From positions 5,580,001 through 5,644,000 of the forward strand of contig CM069869.1 of NCBI GenBank assembly GCA_036172665.1: a stretch of DNA of 64,000 nucleotides, given 5' to 3'. Both the position numbers and the translations under genes were made by a program. This document shows, piece by piece, positions 22,657 to 33,540 of this stretch; positions within the stretch are counted from its first letter, which is position 1; every line of letters begins with the position of its first letter. Below the pieces are notes generated by a model. It worked only from the letters and a program-made list of their open reading frames with translations, had not been told where the DNA came from and made no database searches. This DNA comes from Prosopocoilus inquinatus (Eukaryota; Arthropoda; Insecta; Coleoptera; Lucanidae).

Positions 22657-23547
22657 CATAAAACACGCATAACTGATTTATTTACACTTCGGTTCGAGTA
22701 ATGATAAAACGATTTCGTTAGTTTACTATCGCAGTAAACGCAGCCACCGCCAAACCGGCCCATTAACGACTCCCCCTTAAAAAAAGGGTTAAACGAGTCC
22801 ATTAATTAGAAAATGAATAGCACATGATAATATTAATTAAGCTTCTAATTAAACAACATTGTAGCTATCAGCACAAGCGACCGTAACGAAGTTTATAAAT
22901 GGTGCAAAACAAGGAAGATCAGGAAATGATTGCGTACGACGGCGTAAATAAAATGATTAAGTCATTAAAGGACAAAAACTGGTGTAGGTATGAAGTGGCG
23001 AGCTTTAAAAGGCACGAGAGAACACTAAAGAGAGACCGTGTTATTGAATAAATGCCACGCAGGTTTTCCCAGAAATGTCAATTATAATTGAAGCATGTGT
23101 TAATTGCATGTTTTATTAATGATCAAATGAACTGTTATCATTCTGGTGGCGGAGATTATTGAATGGGATATCCAACGCGCGGTATAATCGACCGCCTTAA
23201 GACAATTAACGTCGACTTTGAAAAGCCTGTTCAAGACGGATGATTTTTTTTTTGGCTCGGACGTAGACTAGGTTCCAGGATAATTGCAGATTGCTACGCC
23301 TTCGGTAACGTCGGCGTACCAGAGGTGTTTTCACGTACATAATAAGAAAAAAAATCATGTACTCTCATGTTTACAACATATAATATGCATACGTTAACTA
23401 GCTTTAAAGTAGCGTTTCCGTTTAATATTTTATCCACAATATTAATTGGCTTATCATTACGGTATATTATTTTATATCAATTGGTATAATCTCGATGAAA
23501 AAAAGATTATTGAAGTTGAGTTATCTTCACACCGTAATTGCTTTGAA

Positions 23548-23549
<2 letters not shown>
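22657..23549. other. No gene; unique sequence rich in TAATTA-type motifs
   Basis: No coding or transposon signal. TTAATTA, TAATTAAG, TTTATGG and related homeodomain-core words are dense at 22720-23240, in otherwise mixed-composition sequence. This is compatible with a conserved enhancer but is not evidence of one. Confidence 0.3.

Positions 23550-23584
<35 letters not shown>
23550..23584. repeat. (AAT)n microsatellite
   Basis: An uninterrupted run of about 11 AAT units. Shorter runs of the same type occur at 25527-25545 and 49985-50009. Confidence 0.95.
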
Positions 23585-23585
<1 letters not shown>

Positions 23586-23623
23586 CAATGATCTTGAAAA
23601 CGTTCGCGTTTTATAGGCGCAAA

Positions 23624-24241
23624 CAGTGGCGTAACTACAAGTCAAGCCGCTGGGTAATAAAATTTTTGCTCTGTTTTTTATTTCGGAGTACTTTGAAGTT
23701 TTGGCGCTAAAAATGAGCTTTGTCATTGGTAGCTAGCCGGAACTGACCAATCACAAAGCTCGTTTGACCACTGATTTCAAATAAAGTAATTAGAATCATT
23801 CAGCTTTTAATTTGAATTCTAAATGTCAAATGATACTTGCCGCCGATGCTGTCACATGACGGCTGTCAATGTTAAGCTGACAAGAACCGGAAGTTCCGCG
23901 AATTATAATAAAATTAAATAAAATTAGGTGTTGCTAACTGAAACAGTCACTCTTGACGACTTTGTACGTTATTCTTATCTTTGTACATAAACCTCATTAT
24001 AGCTACTAAAAATTAGTGAACGCTTCATTGTAACCAATTTTCTTTTCTAAAAGGTTCATCTGTGGTCTTTATTTAGAGTTCAATAAAGTGAGAGGTTTAT
24101 TTAGCACAATATGATCGTTGAAATTAGATATGAAATCGATAAAAAAACTCACTTATCAGTTATGGAAAATATTGTTAACAAAAATGTTAATTTCTGTCTT
24201 CTGGCACCGGATTACGCTATGACCCCTATGTTACGCCACTG
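23624..24241. mobile_element. hAT-type non-autonomous element, 618 bp
   Basis: The ends are CAGTGGCGTAAC and its exact inverted complement GTTACGCCACTG. CAGTGGCGTAACTA termini are widespread among hAT MITEs. The interior has no coding frame. The 8 bases outside each end do not match, so the target duplication is lost or the true edge differs slightly. Confidence 0.65.
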
Positions 24242-24529
24242 GTCATGAAATGTCCAAGCCCATTTGTTTTAATTACAGAAAGCTGTAGTCACCGTCCCTT
24301 GGTAGTAACTTAAATACAATTGTAAATGAGTTATATTATTATTTTTTTTTCAATTTTTATTGAAGTTATTCGATGTAATAAAGTGTACATTATAGGATTT
24401 TTTATTATTTTTTGCACTGATGATGCTAGAAGTTGTATTGTTATGACTCCAGATTATTATTATTCTTTCCTTTATACTATACTCACTTTAATTAATTAAA
24501 AAATAAATTAGTCAAGTCGTTCTCGGTTT

Positions 24530-24618
24530 GCAGTGGGAATTTCGAGTTACGTTTCTGCTGATGAAGCCCCAAATAGGGCTGAAATAGTTGTACAGAGGCT
24601 GTTCGAGGTTTTCACTGC
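24530..24618 (+). ncRNA. Type I hammerhead ribozyme, copy 1
   Basis: The catalytic core is complete: CTGATGA (24558-24564), stem II AGCCC/GGGCT with loop CAAATA (24565-24580), GAAA (24581-24584). A short stem III follows, with the predicted cleavage after TA at 24592. Stem I pairs CTG/CAG next to the core, then an internal loop, then TCGAG with CTCGA-like and GCAGTG with CACTGC. The helix extends outward through CAAGTCGTT paired with AACGATTTG. Stem III is weak here (T-G in place of C-G), so activity may be reduced compared with the copies near 40 kb. The CAAATA loop is the same as in Schistosoma hammerheads (recalled). Confidence 0.8.
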
Positions 24619-26219
24619 AATCAAAAACGATTTGCAACAATTTTTTTTAAATTAGTTACATTAACAAATTAGAAAAACAGATGGGAATATGACTCATTTG
24701 AAAATAGAAAATAAAATACATGCAGCTGAGAGCTTATATGTATAACGAAAGCATTAATTAAGCTTAAAGTATACTAAGAAATGAGATCATATTACATTAA
24801 TAAAAATAAATCTTGCATCTTGCAGTCTAATAAAATGATAAGTCAGCCGCTTTCAGCGCAGCTTCCAGTATTAGCTTAAGCTAACCACGTCACCCAGAGA
24901 AATATAATAAACATTATAAGAGAGATAGAGAGAAAGGTAAAGTCAGTTCCGAAAGTGACTTTGTTTGTTTGACGCCGCGCGCGCCTCAATTTTCCTCGTC
25001 GAGAAATTCTCACAAATTCAAAATTCGTCTTCTATCAGTCAATTTTCCTAGTTGAATTCAAATACTTTCCTACTTTAATTCAAATAAAGTGTACCTAAGA
25101 AGCATCCACAACTGGCGAGAGTGAGTTTGAAGAATAAAGAATCGTTGTTGCTTAAAATCTAGCATCTAAATAAAGCCTATAAACGTGTAATGATATTTCT
25201 TTTGTGATTTTCCCTTCTCTCTTTCATATTCCAGTTTCCATTTTGCGTTAGTCGTTAAGTTTTAATTATTCAGACAATTTTATTAATATTTATATAGTGT
25301 TTGTACAAGAAAGAAAGAAAAATTCAATTCAACCACCCTGTAATTGTAATTAACTGTTCACATTTATCAATTGATACACAAAATTTTCTCTTATGTTTGA
25401 ATATACAGGATGTGCCAACACTGTTTTTTTGGGTAATATCTCGATAACTACTGAAAATCCAAATAAAGTTTTGTTGAAACTATTGACAGAATTCTTGTCT
25501 TGGACTCATATGCAAATCAAATCAAATAATAATAATAATAATAAATCAAATCATCATTTATTGGATCAAAAGATGATCAGGTCAAATATACAATCAAATA
25601 ACAAAACAATGTGTTCTATAAAGTACGAAACAAAACTTACGTACATTCAGAATAACAAGCTTTAGTCAAGCAATTCTGTAATTCTGTATTAAGACTTTTC
25701 AAGTAAATATAATTTTAATTTCCTTTCCAGGATTGCCATGCTAACTTCTTGCTACCTTTCTTTCTGGAATTTATGAATATGTTAAAATCTCACACAAGCT
25801 TTGTGATGTTGGATGGTTAAATATGGCGTTTCCATTCTCATTTTTAGTATCACAAAATTTTAATCACACGAACTTCACCACATCTTTATAATAAAATCAC
25901 GTTCAGAACGGATGATCACAATATAAATATTCGTCGAAAAGATCTTATTTCACTGCATCATCATTTTGTTTACAAAATCCTTTATGTTGCAACGTAGCCA
26001 TGTTTTGGAATAACATCCCTTCGCAAGTAAAAGAAAAACTCAAACCATCTAGATTTAGCTATTCCGTGAGCAATTAGCACAGTTTGCCTACAACTAATAG
26101 GAGTACATATTACTTTTCATCAAGCTATTCTATTTGTCTTTGACTTCTCTTCTTACCTTAATCTCCTCCATACGGAAGATTAGACGTGCTCTACAGCCGA
26201 ATCTGAACCTGCACCTATT
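24619..26219. other. No gene recognised
   Basis: AT-rich sequence. ACAGGATGTGCCAAC near 25406 resembles the ACAGGGTGT termini common in arthropod DNA transposons, and a short (AAT)n run follows at 25527. No second end was found. Confidence 0.35.
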
Positions 26220-26700
26220 TCAAAGAAATTTCATTTAACTTCCTAACCGGAAAAAGTTTGTTTAAAAACGTATTTCGACAGCTATGCTGCAATCTTCAGT
26301 AGATGCCTTCTTCTTGATCATAAGAGAAGTGACTGTGTCATGCCTATCGCTACTTTATATACTAATTCGTTCCGCTTCAATGAAGCGTGCTCTCTAAAGC
26401 GAGCGTCTCACTGGATTGCGTCAACCAAGCCAAGCAACACGGGACCTGCCAAAGACCCATCATTAAATCTCTCTTAATTTTGTATATGAAAATGGTTTCA
26501 AACCCCTGTAATTCCCTGTTGCTTTTACTAACCTAAGATTACTTAAATCTATTTTATGACTGGTGTCAAAAATATGTTGGGCAACACTGGATTTTTCAAT
26601 TCTATTGTACTTTAAATGAGCTAAGTGTTCTCACAACTTTTCGAATGAAATTAGTCAAACGCTGAATTCGCTAAGAATCCGGAGAGGAGTGTAAAGGATG
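26220..26700 (-). mobile_element. Penelope-like element, 3' fragment
   Basis: On the minus strand a GIY-YIG endonuclease C-terminus (26463-26630) is followed by about 230 bp of 3' sequence. This contains CTGAAGATTGCAGCATAGC, then TGTCGAAATACGTTT, the layout typical of Penelope-like element tails. Coding similarity is lost upstream of about 26680 through frameshift. Confidence 0.6.
26463..26630 (-). pseudogene. Penelope-like GIY-YIG endonuclease, C-terminal piece
   Basis: The frame reads EHLAHLKYNRIEKSSVAQHI, then FDTSHKIDLSNLRLVK, ending at a stop at 26463. The pattern REHLxxxKxxxxxKSxVAxHxxxTxH is characteristic of the GIY-YIG domain at the end of Penelope-like polyproteins, where the endonuclease nicks the target. 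The upstream part is out of frame (a stop lies directly before Glu at 26630). It is only about 55 codons long and certainly non-functional. Confidence 0.6.
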
Positions 26701-29700
26701 CAATTTTGCAGCCAATTGACTGATCCCTACGCTGACGTCATTACTCCTTTTCATCCTTTTGAGAGTCCTATCCGCTGTTTCCCAGAAACCCGAGCATACT
26801 TTGTGAGTTACAAATAGCATCATTAAATTACTCTTGCTAGTTGATTCATCATTTTTTCATTGTTTCATGTTTCATGTTTCATTAATTTAATTATTTATTT
26901 TTTACGTTATAGTGAAACACGATTTAGAGTACTCCCCCCCTACGGTATTCTATTTGTCCTAAATCAATTTGGTTTTAGTTTCAACTCTAAACTTTCCCAT
27001 TCTGTTCTGAATAGTTGTTCTTAAGTCTATAGTAGTAAATTTCTCCTTTCATTTTTCTTTCCTCTCCTTCTCTGACAATATATATGTGTTGACGTAGGTT
27101 TACCGATTAGCCCTAAACCTGATTTTTTTTTGTAATATTTCGTAATTTTCCTTGCATTGTATTACATAGATTGTTGTAAACTAACAGAACTAAGTTTTTT
27201 TTTCAAATTTTTCATTTCATATTTCCAAGAGGCCCTCTTTTACTCCCGTTCCCGATTGTCATTTCTGACACTGTCTTGAACTTTCAACGCAAAAAATATA
27301 AACATCTTTTAACAAATTTCCTGCAAAGTTGCGGGCTCAACCTCGGATAGAAACAGAGCATTTAGACGTGGGATAAGAACACAATTCGTTCAGGATAGAA
27401 TCGGAAGAGAAACTTGAAGACTTGAAGACGTCGTGAGTAGAAGAAATTTGCTGAAATTAAAGTTGAATAGGAGATACCGATAATGACAACGAAGAAAGCG
27501 TGCCTCTAAAGAAGACAGAAAAACGAAAGAGTATTATTTGAACTGAAGAAAGGCGACGATGGCTTTACAAGTTCCATAAAAACGTAATTGGTGAAGTAAC
27601 GACGAAGAGGTAAACGTTGATTTTCTTTTGGAGAAACATTTTTCTGGAACTCAGGATATTAGGAATGTCTTGCAAATTTGTCAAGATTTACGAGAAAATG
27701 CACAATTTAAGGCCAGTTCCAACGATGAGGACAAAAATCATATCTATTTGCTTGACGTAATTTGAATCTGTGCATTGAAGAAACTGATTTTTGAAGAAGA
27801 CGGTGATAGAGGCAATCGTCAAGGAATACATGAATTTGAAGACAATTTAACCGAGAATTGAGGTATGGACTTGAGACCAACAAAACTGAAAGGAAGATGA
27901 AAGTTCGCAATTTTGCGATGCTTAAAAATAATAATAATGAAAGTTGGTCTTGTGTGCAAAGCTTATGAAGGAGTGAGGAGAAAAAAAGGCGATGGTAACA
28001 AACGAGGAAGACTACAATAAGGGTGAAGAAAATGGCGATACTTTGAAGATAAATTGAAGATGAAGAAAACGATGACGCACATATAAAGATAAGAACAAAG
28101 AGAATTCCCAAAAGGACAGTTGTAAAATTAATATTACTCTTTGAATATATTCCATGAAGTCATAAAGAACACTTCGTAAAATATTTCTTCACGTAATAAT
28201 TTTTGATATGTTTCGGTGTAAAACCATTCTCAATATATCCTCAATATAAGGACAAATCTGATAGTTTGAAACGTAAAATCTTGTTTAAGGCCATTTTACT
28301 TAAAATAAGACAGACAATGTAGACAACTTAAATTGTAAATGTGAAAAGTATCCAAAAGTTACCAACCTATTGCTGGAAATATTACTGTTGGCAATTGATG
28401 GCGTCTTAATTGAAATGATTACAATTATTACAATGTTGAAACTACTCCACAGATTCCTCTTTTTATTTAAATTTGTCTTGTATTTCTTGGTGTTTGTTTT
28501 GTTTGATCATTTCCTATTCTTATTTCAGTTAAGAGACAATATCCTCCTGGCTTTTCTGATTTGAATCCATCGACTTCTTTTCTTTTCATATTTTTCTTTA
28601 TTTTTTTGCAGTTTTGCAGCACTCCTGCTTTCTTCTTTGTTCCTACCACTATTTTTCCTATTTGCGTCATCCAGATCTAGTCGGTCAGATTTAATAATAA
28701 CAGACAGAATCGCATTTGTCTATTGATCGATTTACTAGTACTGTCGCGTTTGAAAAATCATACTCTAAATTAGTTTTACTTTTTGAATTTTATCCATAAT
28801 TCAACACGCGTATTTTAGGCAAAAATTGTTTGGTTGCATTTAACAGGTGCGGTTATTGACGCGGGTTTGGCATGGATTAGCCGACACGACGTTTGCATGC
28901 GTTGCAGATCAAGTCTCTTGGGCCAAGGAACGTACGTCCACAGGGGAATCCGTGTCATTAAACCTTGCTTGCGCTGCATCGCGGATTTTTTTTTTTTAAT
29001 TAAAAAATAAATAACGCGCTCGCTCTTTAATTCGGTTTTCACGAGACGCTGACTTTATGATAAACGTCCGTTGTTTTAAACTTTTAGGAAACGCACGGGT
29101 GGTATAGGAGGGAAGTTTATAGATTAGCAGGAGGAAGTCAGCAATTGTGATCATTAAGGGTATTATTATGATTATTGTCAGTTTGTGACTTAGTGGTAAT
29201 ACTTTTCTGATTTTCATATCTTCTTTCTTCAAGCCAAGCTTTTTTCATACATGTTTAATTTCATGGGCGATCTAAAGAGAAAACCGTCTGCATCATAGAC
29301 TGTTAGTTGCGTAACACAAGTACGTACGCACAGGTCGTATGTCACTTTCGTGGATTACCATTAAAAAAGACAAGTTAAAGACCCCAAACGATTACAATAA
29401 GCCTGGTGAAAAGAAAGCGTCACTCCTTGAGCGAGATTTACATAAATTATAAATACATGTGTAGCAAACTACGAACACGAACAATGGAGATCTTTGGCGT
29501 TGTTTCCGTATTGATAAAGAGATTTATCTGCGCGCATTACCATAAATCATTTAGAAGACGCGAATTTCTTTTATCTGCCGTAATTGGATTGTGCAATGCT
29601 CAAAAAAAATTCGTTGGATAAACTCTGTAATTATGTCGACTTCGAGTGCTGGAAACGCATAACACCGTTCTGAAAAGGCTGGCTTCTTTAGAAAATGCGC

Positions 29701-29769
29701 CCACGGTTTAATTCGCAGGTAGAGGCGAGCTCCTGACAAAGACTTCAAGAACTCCGCCTCCGCCCAACA
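26701..29769. other. No gene recognised; purine-rich low-complexity patches
   Basis: The + strand is strongly purine-rich at about 27350-28110, which produces a spurious long hydrophobic frame on the minus strand (27707-28111). Neither strand shows a domain. About 28815-29045 and 29400-29640 are less AT-rich and may be unique conserved DNA, but nothing specific supports this. Confidence 0.35.
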
Positions 29770-29844
29770 ATGGCTCAAAATGCATCAGTCATCTTCCTCG
29801 CCGCCGTGCTTTTCCTTTTGTCACAAACTATTGGTGATAAATGA
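29770..29844 (+). CDS. Candidate signal-peptide exon or micro-ORF
   Basis: An ATG in good insect context (CCAACAATGG) opens 24 codons encoding MAQNASVIFLAAVLFLLSQT and four more residues. That is a polar start, a hydrophobic core of about 12 residues and small residues at the end, the plan of a secretory signal peptide. A potential donor, TTG|GTGATA, lies at 29833/29834, ten bases before the stop, so this could be a first coding exon of a secreted protein or neuropeptide precursor. A pyrimidine tract and TTCGCAG lie upstream near 29712. Codons are GC-richer than the surroundings. No partner exon was found; chance is a real alternative. Confidence 0.25.
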   Translation: MAQNASVIFLAAVLFLLSQTIGDK

Positions 29845-30355
29845 TGCAAAATGAAATACCGTACCGGATTCATAGTCCATTGCTCTTCCAATACAGGCAT
29901 TTTATTCTTTCATATAAGCATGCATCATGACTTATGTATGGGTATAAAAAGATATACAGGTGGTCCAAAGCATAGGTGTTAATAAATAATTAAGAAAAGA
30001 TATTTCGGTATAATATGGGAAAAGTTTAAAGTGTATTCTATTTTATATCCATTAGGTTGTGTTTCCGTTTAGCACTACTGGATTATTATCGTTTATATTC
30101 ACTCATGCATCAAGTTTGTTTACGTTTAATTACGTTGATCTTCGACACGATTGTTCTTGTCTTTTTTCGTCGACTGCCACTGAAATCGCGCTTTCTCTCT
30201 TTATAGGCCATGTATAAAAAATGACTCCTGCCCCTTAAATAGCCCACCATACCACGTCATATATGTATGATTTAGCAATTTTTTATACCGGTCAACAATT
30301 TTTTATACCTTTAATTGTTTGTGCAGTGAAATTGGTGAAATTGGTGAAACATGAT
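29845..30355. other. No gene recognised
   Basis: AT-rich; nothing identifiable on either strand. Confidence 0.45.
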
Positions 30356-30583
30356 AGTATAAGATTAATACTAAATAAAGTTTTACTGCTGGGGCGTTAT
30401 ATTGCAGTCCAGGTCCATCCTTAGTTCCAGGTATTGATCAATAATTGGTTTATTCGGAAATTCCAACAATCACATTGAATTTCCGAATACACCAATTATT
30501 GATCAGTACCTGGAACTAAGGTGGACCTGGACTGCAATATAACGCCCCAGCAGTAAAACTTTATTTAGTATTAATCTTATACT
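30356..30583. repeat. Long foldback: 108-bp inverted repeat with 13-bp spacer
   Basis: The arm 30356-30463 is nearly perfectly complementary to 30477-30583, leaving only CCAACAATCACAT between them. There are only a handful of mismatches (for example TCCATC against GGTGGA, and GGTATTG against CAGTACC). Transcribed, it would make an almost perfect ~107-bp double-stranded RNA hairpin. Outer ends are AGTATAAGATTAATAC and its complement; no target duplication is evident. Confidence 0.85.
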
Positions 30584-31562
30584 CTTTGAGAATGGTAAAA
30601 GTGTATTACCAAAACATATGTCAGAGTTACTGAAATAAATTCGTGAAACAATTAAATACAAGTGTTTTCTTTTACTACAATTCTTTATACTGTTTCGCGA
30701 ATTCATTTCGTTCATACGAAACAGACTTCTTAATTTTGATCTAGAAACTTATGCTTATAAGGTTTCAAGCTGTTCAGAATGAAATGCTCATTGCAGATAC
30801 CAAATAAAAGACTCCGTACATGAATTGGTTCTGTTGTAACGGACTTGCATCTTCTTGTTACAATGCTTGTTGACTTTTCTGGCTGATGACCACTGTAATA
30901 GTCTTATTTAGATTTATGTGATTTCCAGTTATCTGTAATTCATCTGTTATTGTCGTAGTTACAAAACACAACAGTGATGTAAAAATTTCATGAAACACAT
31001 TCTTTTGAAATATTTCATAAAAGAATTCAGGAAATTTTCACCTTCAATGAAATATATTGTAATCTCATTTTTCTATTGTCCTTAATTTTAAAAATTCATC
31101 ATGTACGGTTGAGAACAAAAATATAAACGAGAACGAATGTGTTTTAGTGCATGCAAGAGTGAGAATCATCAACTCTTCGAATCCAAAAAAAAGGAAATCA
31201 ATTTTTTCCAAGTGTAAATTTGCACCTACCGTCGTCAAAAAAGTAATTCTAACCTATTTCTGCCTATTTCTAATAAATAGAGATCGGAATCACATATTTT
31301 GACGTCATCAATAGGAGTTTGGGTTTGCATAGAAAACTATTTTTAATATGTTTTTATTACGCAATCCTTTCCGGAATAATTAGGGAGGGGGGGGGGACGT
31401 CCTACAATTGGTTTGCACAAATTCGGCATAATGGGGCAGCAGAGTACGGCCAACTTATCAAATTTCAAATTGTATTCTGTCGTTAAAAATCGTATGTATT
31501 ATCAAGCATGATTAAAAACAGCGAGATTATTAAATAGTTACGTTTTGTTTTTTTTTTTCAAT
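30584..31562. other. No gene recognised
   Basis: AT-rich. A G-run of about 14 bases interrupted once lies at 31382-31396. Confidence 0.4.
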
Positions 31563-32340
31563 TTATTGATTGTTTTTTTTCAAACGTAATGCGATCACTT
31601 TTGATCGATTATTGATAATATCTCCGAGCAGTTTTGAATTATTAATCATTTTAGTCTTTTCGCTCTTATTTTTTATATTTTCTGAAATTGTCCTTTTCTT
31701 TTTAATTTCTTTTCTGTTTGTCATAAAATGTACGATCGCCGTTTGTTTCTCTTTCTCTTCTTTTCTCGTCGGAGTTATCCATTTTTCTTCCATGTCCTTT
31801 CCGATTATATCTTTTTCCAAAAGACGAAAATGTTTTTTTCTTTTTTCTTTTTATTTTATTTGGCCTTTATTTGTGAACAGAATAAAAACTTTCTGCACTC
31901 TGCAAACCATTGCAATCATCTTTTGTTTTTGTTGTTTTTGTGTTGTGATTGTGATTTTCTTTCATTGTGTGCTCTTTCTTTGTAAATTACGAATTACTGT
32001 TATGTCTCGAATGTATAATGCTTTTTATTTCACTTTTTCTCGACTGTTAAAAGCTTCTTGCTTTTTTTTATTTTCAATTGTTTACCATTTTTCGTAAATT
32101 AAATATTTATAATTTCCTTAGAAATTTTATTTTTTTGCCATTTTTGATTGTGTTTCTTCGATTATCAAAAAAAAAGTTTTTCACTTTTTTCTGGTTTCTC
32201 ATTGTGTAACATTTTCTTTTCTTGTATCCTTTTTCTTGCAAACTGTTTCGATTTTCTCCTGTTTCCTTTTCCCTCTCCTTAATGCGGCAATTCCATTTTG
32301 AATGTTTGCTATTAATTACCATCTTCAGAATTTTTAAATC
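31563..32340 (-). other. Pyrimidine-rich (+) low-complexity block, mirror to purine-rich Gypsy block
   Basis: The + strand is overwhelmingly T-rich. Read on the minus strand it is A/G-rich and gives a Lys-rich frame at 31563-31820 without known motifs. It ends where the A-rich Gypsy remnant on + begins (about 32370). This may be the internal region of a related retroelement lying head to head, but no domain proves it. Confidence 0.35.
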
Positions 32341-32376
32341 GGCACTTTTTGAGTATTATCACGCACGCACGACTAA

Positions 32377-32643
32377 ATGGAAAAGGAAGAGAAATTTCAT
32401 CGTCGTTCTCAAAATCCAAAATCCAAAATTGATACAAATCAAGAAATTTTTGAGTCACAAACTTACGTTTTAGATAGGATTCAAAGCGACCAGAATGCCG
32501 ATTCTTGGATGATGAACGTAAAATTCATTGATAATGATGAAACAATTGGTTTTAAATTAGATACAGGCGCGCAAATAAATGCACTTCCAGAACAGATTTA
32601 TGCAAAGTTAAATTCTGTTAACGACCTCAAACTTTGTAATTAA
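32377..32643 (+). pseudogene. Retropepsin (aspartic protease) of the Gypsy remnant
   Basis: An 88-codon frame contains FKLDTGAQINALPEQIY. The DTGAQ active site (residues 62-66) followed by INxLP is the Ty3/Gypsy protease signature. The catalytic DTG is intact. The frame ends at a stop right after the protease core (LKLCN), and downstream protease and linker sequence continues in broken frames to about 32790. Confidence 0.75.
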
Positions 32644-32649
32644 AAAAAT

Positions 32650-33540
32650 TACAAATACACTGACGAAAAGCGAAGAAAACTTGCAGGAAAAACAGATGAA
32701 GAAATAAAAATTACAATTAAAAGTTATAAAAAACGAAAACGATCAAGAAATTAAATTGCTAGTAACCTCAATGAGACATGAAACGTAAACTTGATAAAAT
32801 AAAAAAAAAACAAAAGCGAATGAACAAACAAAATGAAATGAAGAAAATGGTAAGATAAATGACAAACAAAAGTTAATCAACGATTCTTCGGCTGAAGAAA
32901 ACGAATAGAAAAAAACAAAGGAAAAGTTAAGAGTGACTGCAAGAACAAATGCCAAGAAAAAAAAACTAAAACTAAAAATAACGTCAATAGAATAGCTTGT
33001 TTTTTTTTATTTTAATTGACGCCCAGAGTGCTGTATGTGAATATTGCAGATTTAAGCATGCTAGTCACAGCCGTCTGGACGTGAAATAAAAAAAAAACAC
33101 GTTATGAAACAATATCTGGACAAAAAGAAAGAAAATAGAACAAAGAGACAAAATCAAAACATGAAGTGAACACATGATGAACAAGAAACGAAAGATGATT
33201 GACAATTTTCCGGCGGTATGTAAAGAACAACAAAAGAGGACAAACAAACGAAATGGGAAACATCAAGCATACGGTGAACAAATAACAAAAGAAAATCGAC
33301 AATTTTCTGGCGAAATATGAAAATAATTTTAAAACACAAACACTCTCTGGAGCGTAATGCTTTGGAAGATAAAATTCGACGAAAGAAAAAAAAAAGAAAA
33401 TAAAAAGAAATCGATCAAAGAAAAACTGTCATGCATTTCTTGTTCCATTCATGTGCAGTGTGAGTTCGTAAAACTTATTTGTGAATGAATGTGAATGATA
33501 TTACGAAAATCGTAAAGATATTATTTCAGAAAACAAAATA
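32650..33540 (+). other. Degenerate A-rich stretch between Gypsy protease and RT
   Basis: Protease-tail similarity (ENDQEIKLLVTS in one frame, near 32735-32770) fades into A-rich sequence. Two roughly 100-bp imperfect direct repeats are present at about 33165-33240 and 33265-33320, both containing GACAATTTTCYGGCG. Long frames on the minus strand here are artefacts of the purine bias. Confidence 0.45.

Noticed and set aside
26272..26299. Functional hammerhead in the Penelope tail (minus strand)
   Set aside because: Core halves and stem II are visible, but stem I and a valid cleavage dinucleotide after stem III are not, so I list it only as hammerhead-like.
27707..28111. 134-codon minus-strand open frame with hydrophobic stretches
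   Set aside because: It is the complement of a purine-rich low-complexity tract; Leu/Phe/Ser richness comes from base composition and no motif is present.
31570..32097. 175-codon + strand frame, Phe/Leu/Ser-rich, membrane-protein-like
   Set aside because: It is produced by extreme T-richness; there is no domain, no start context and no conservation evidence.
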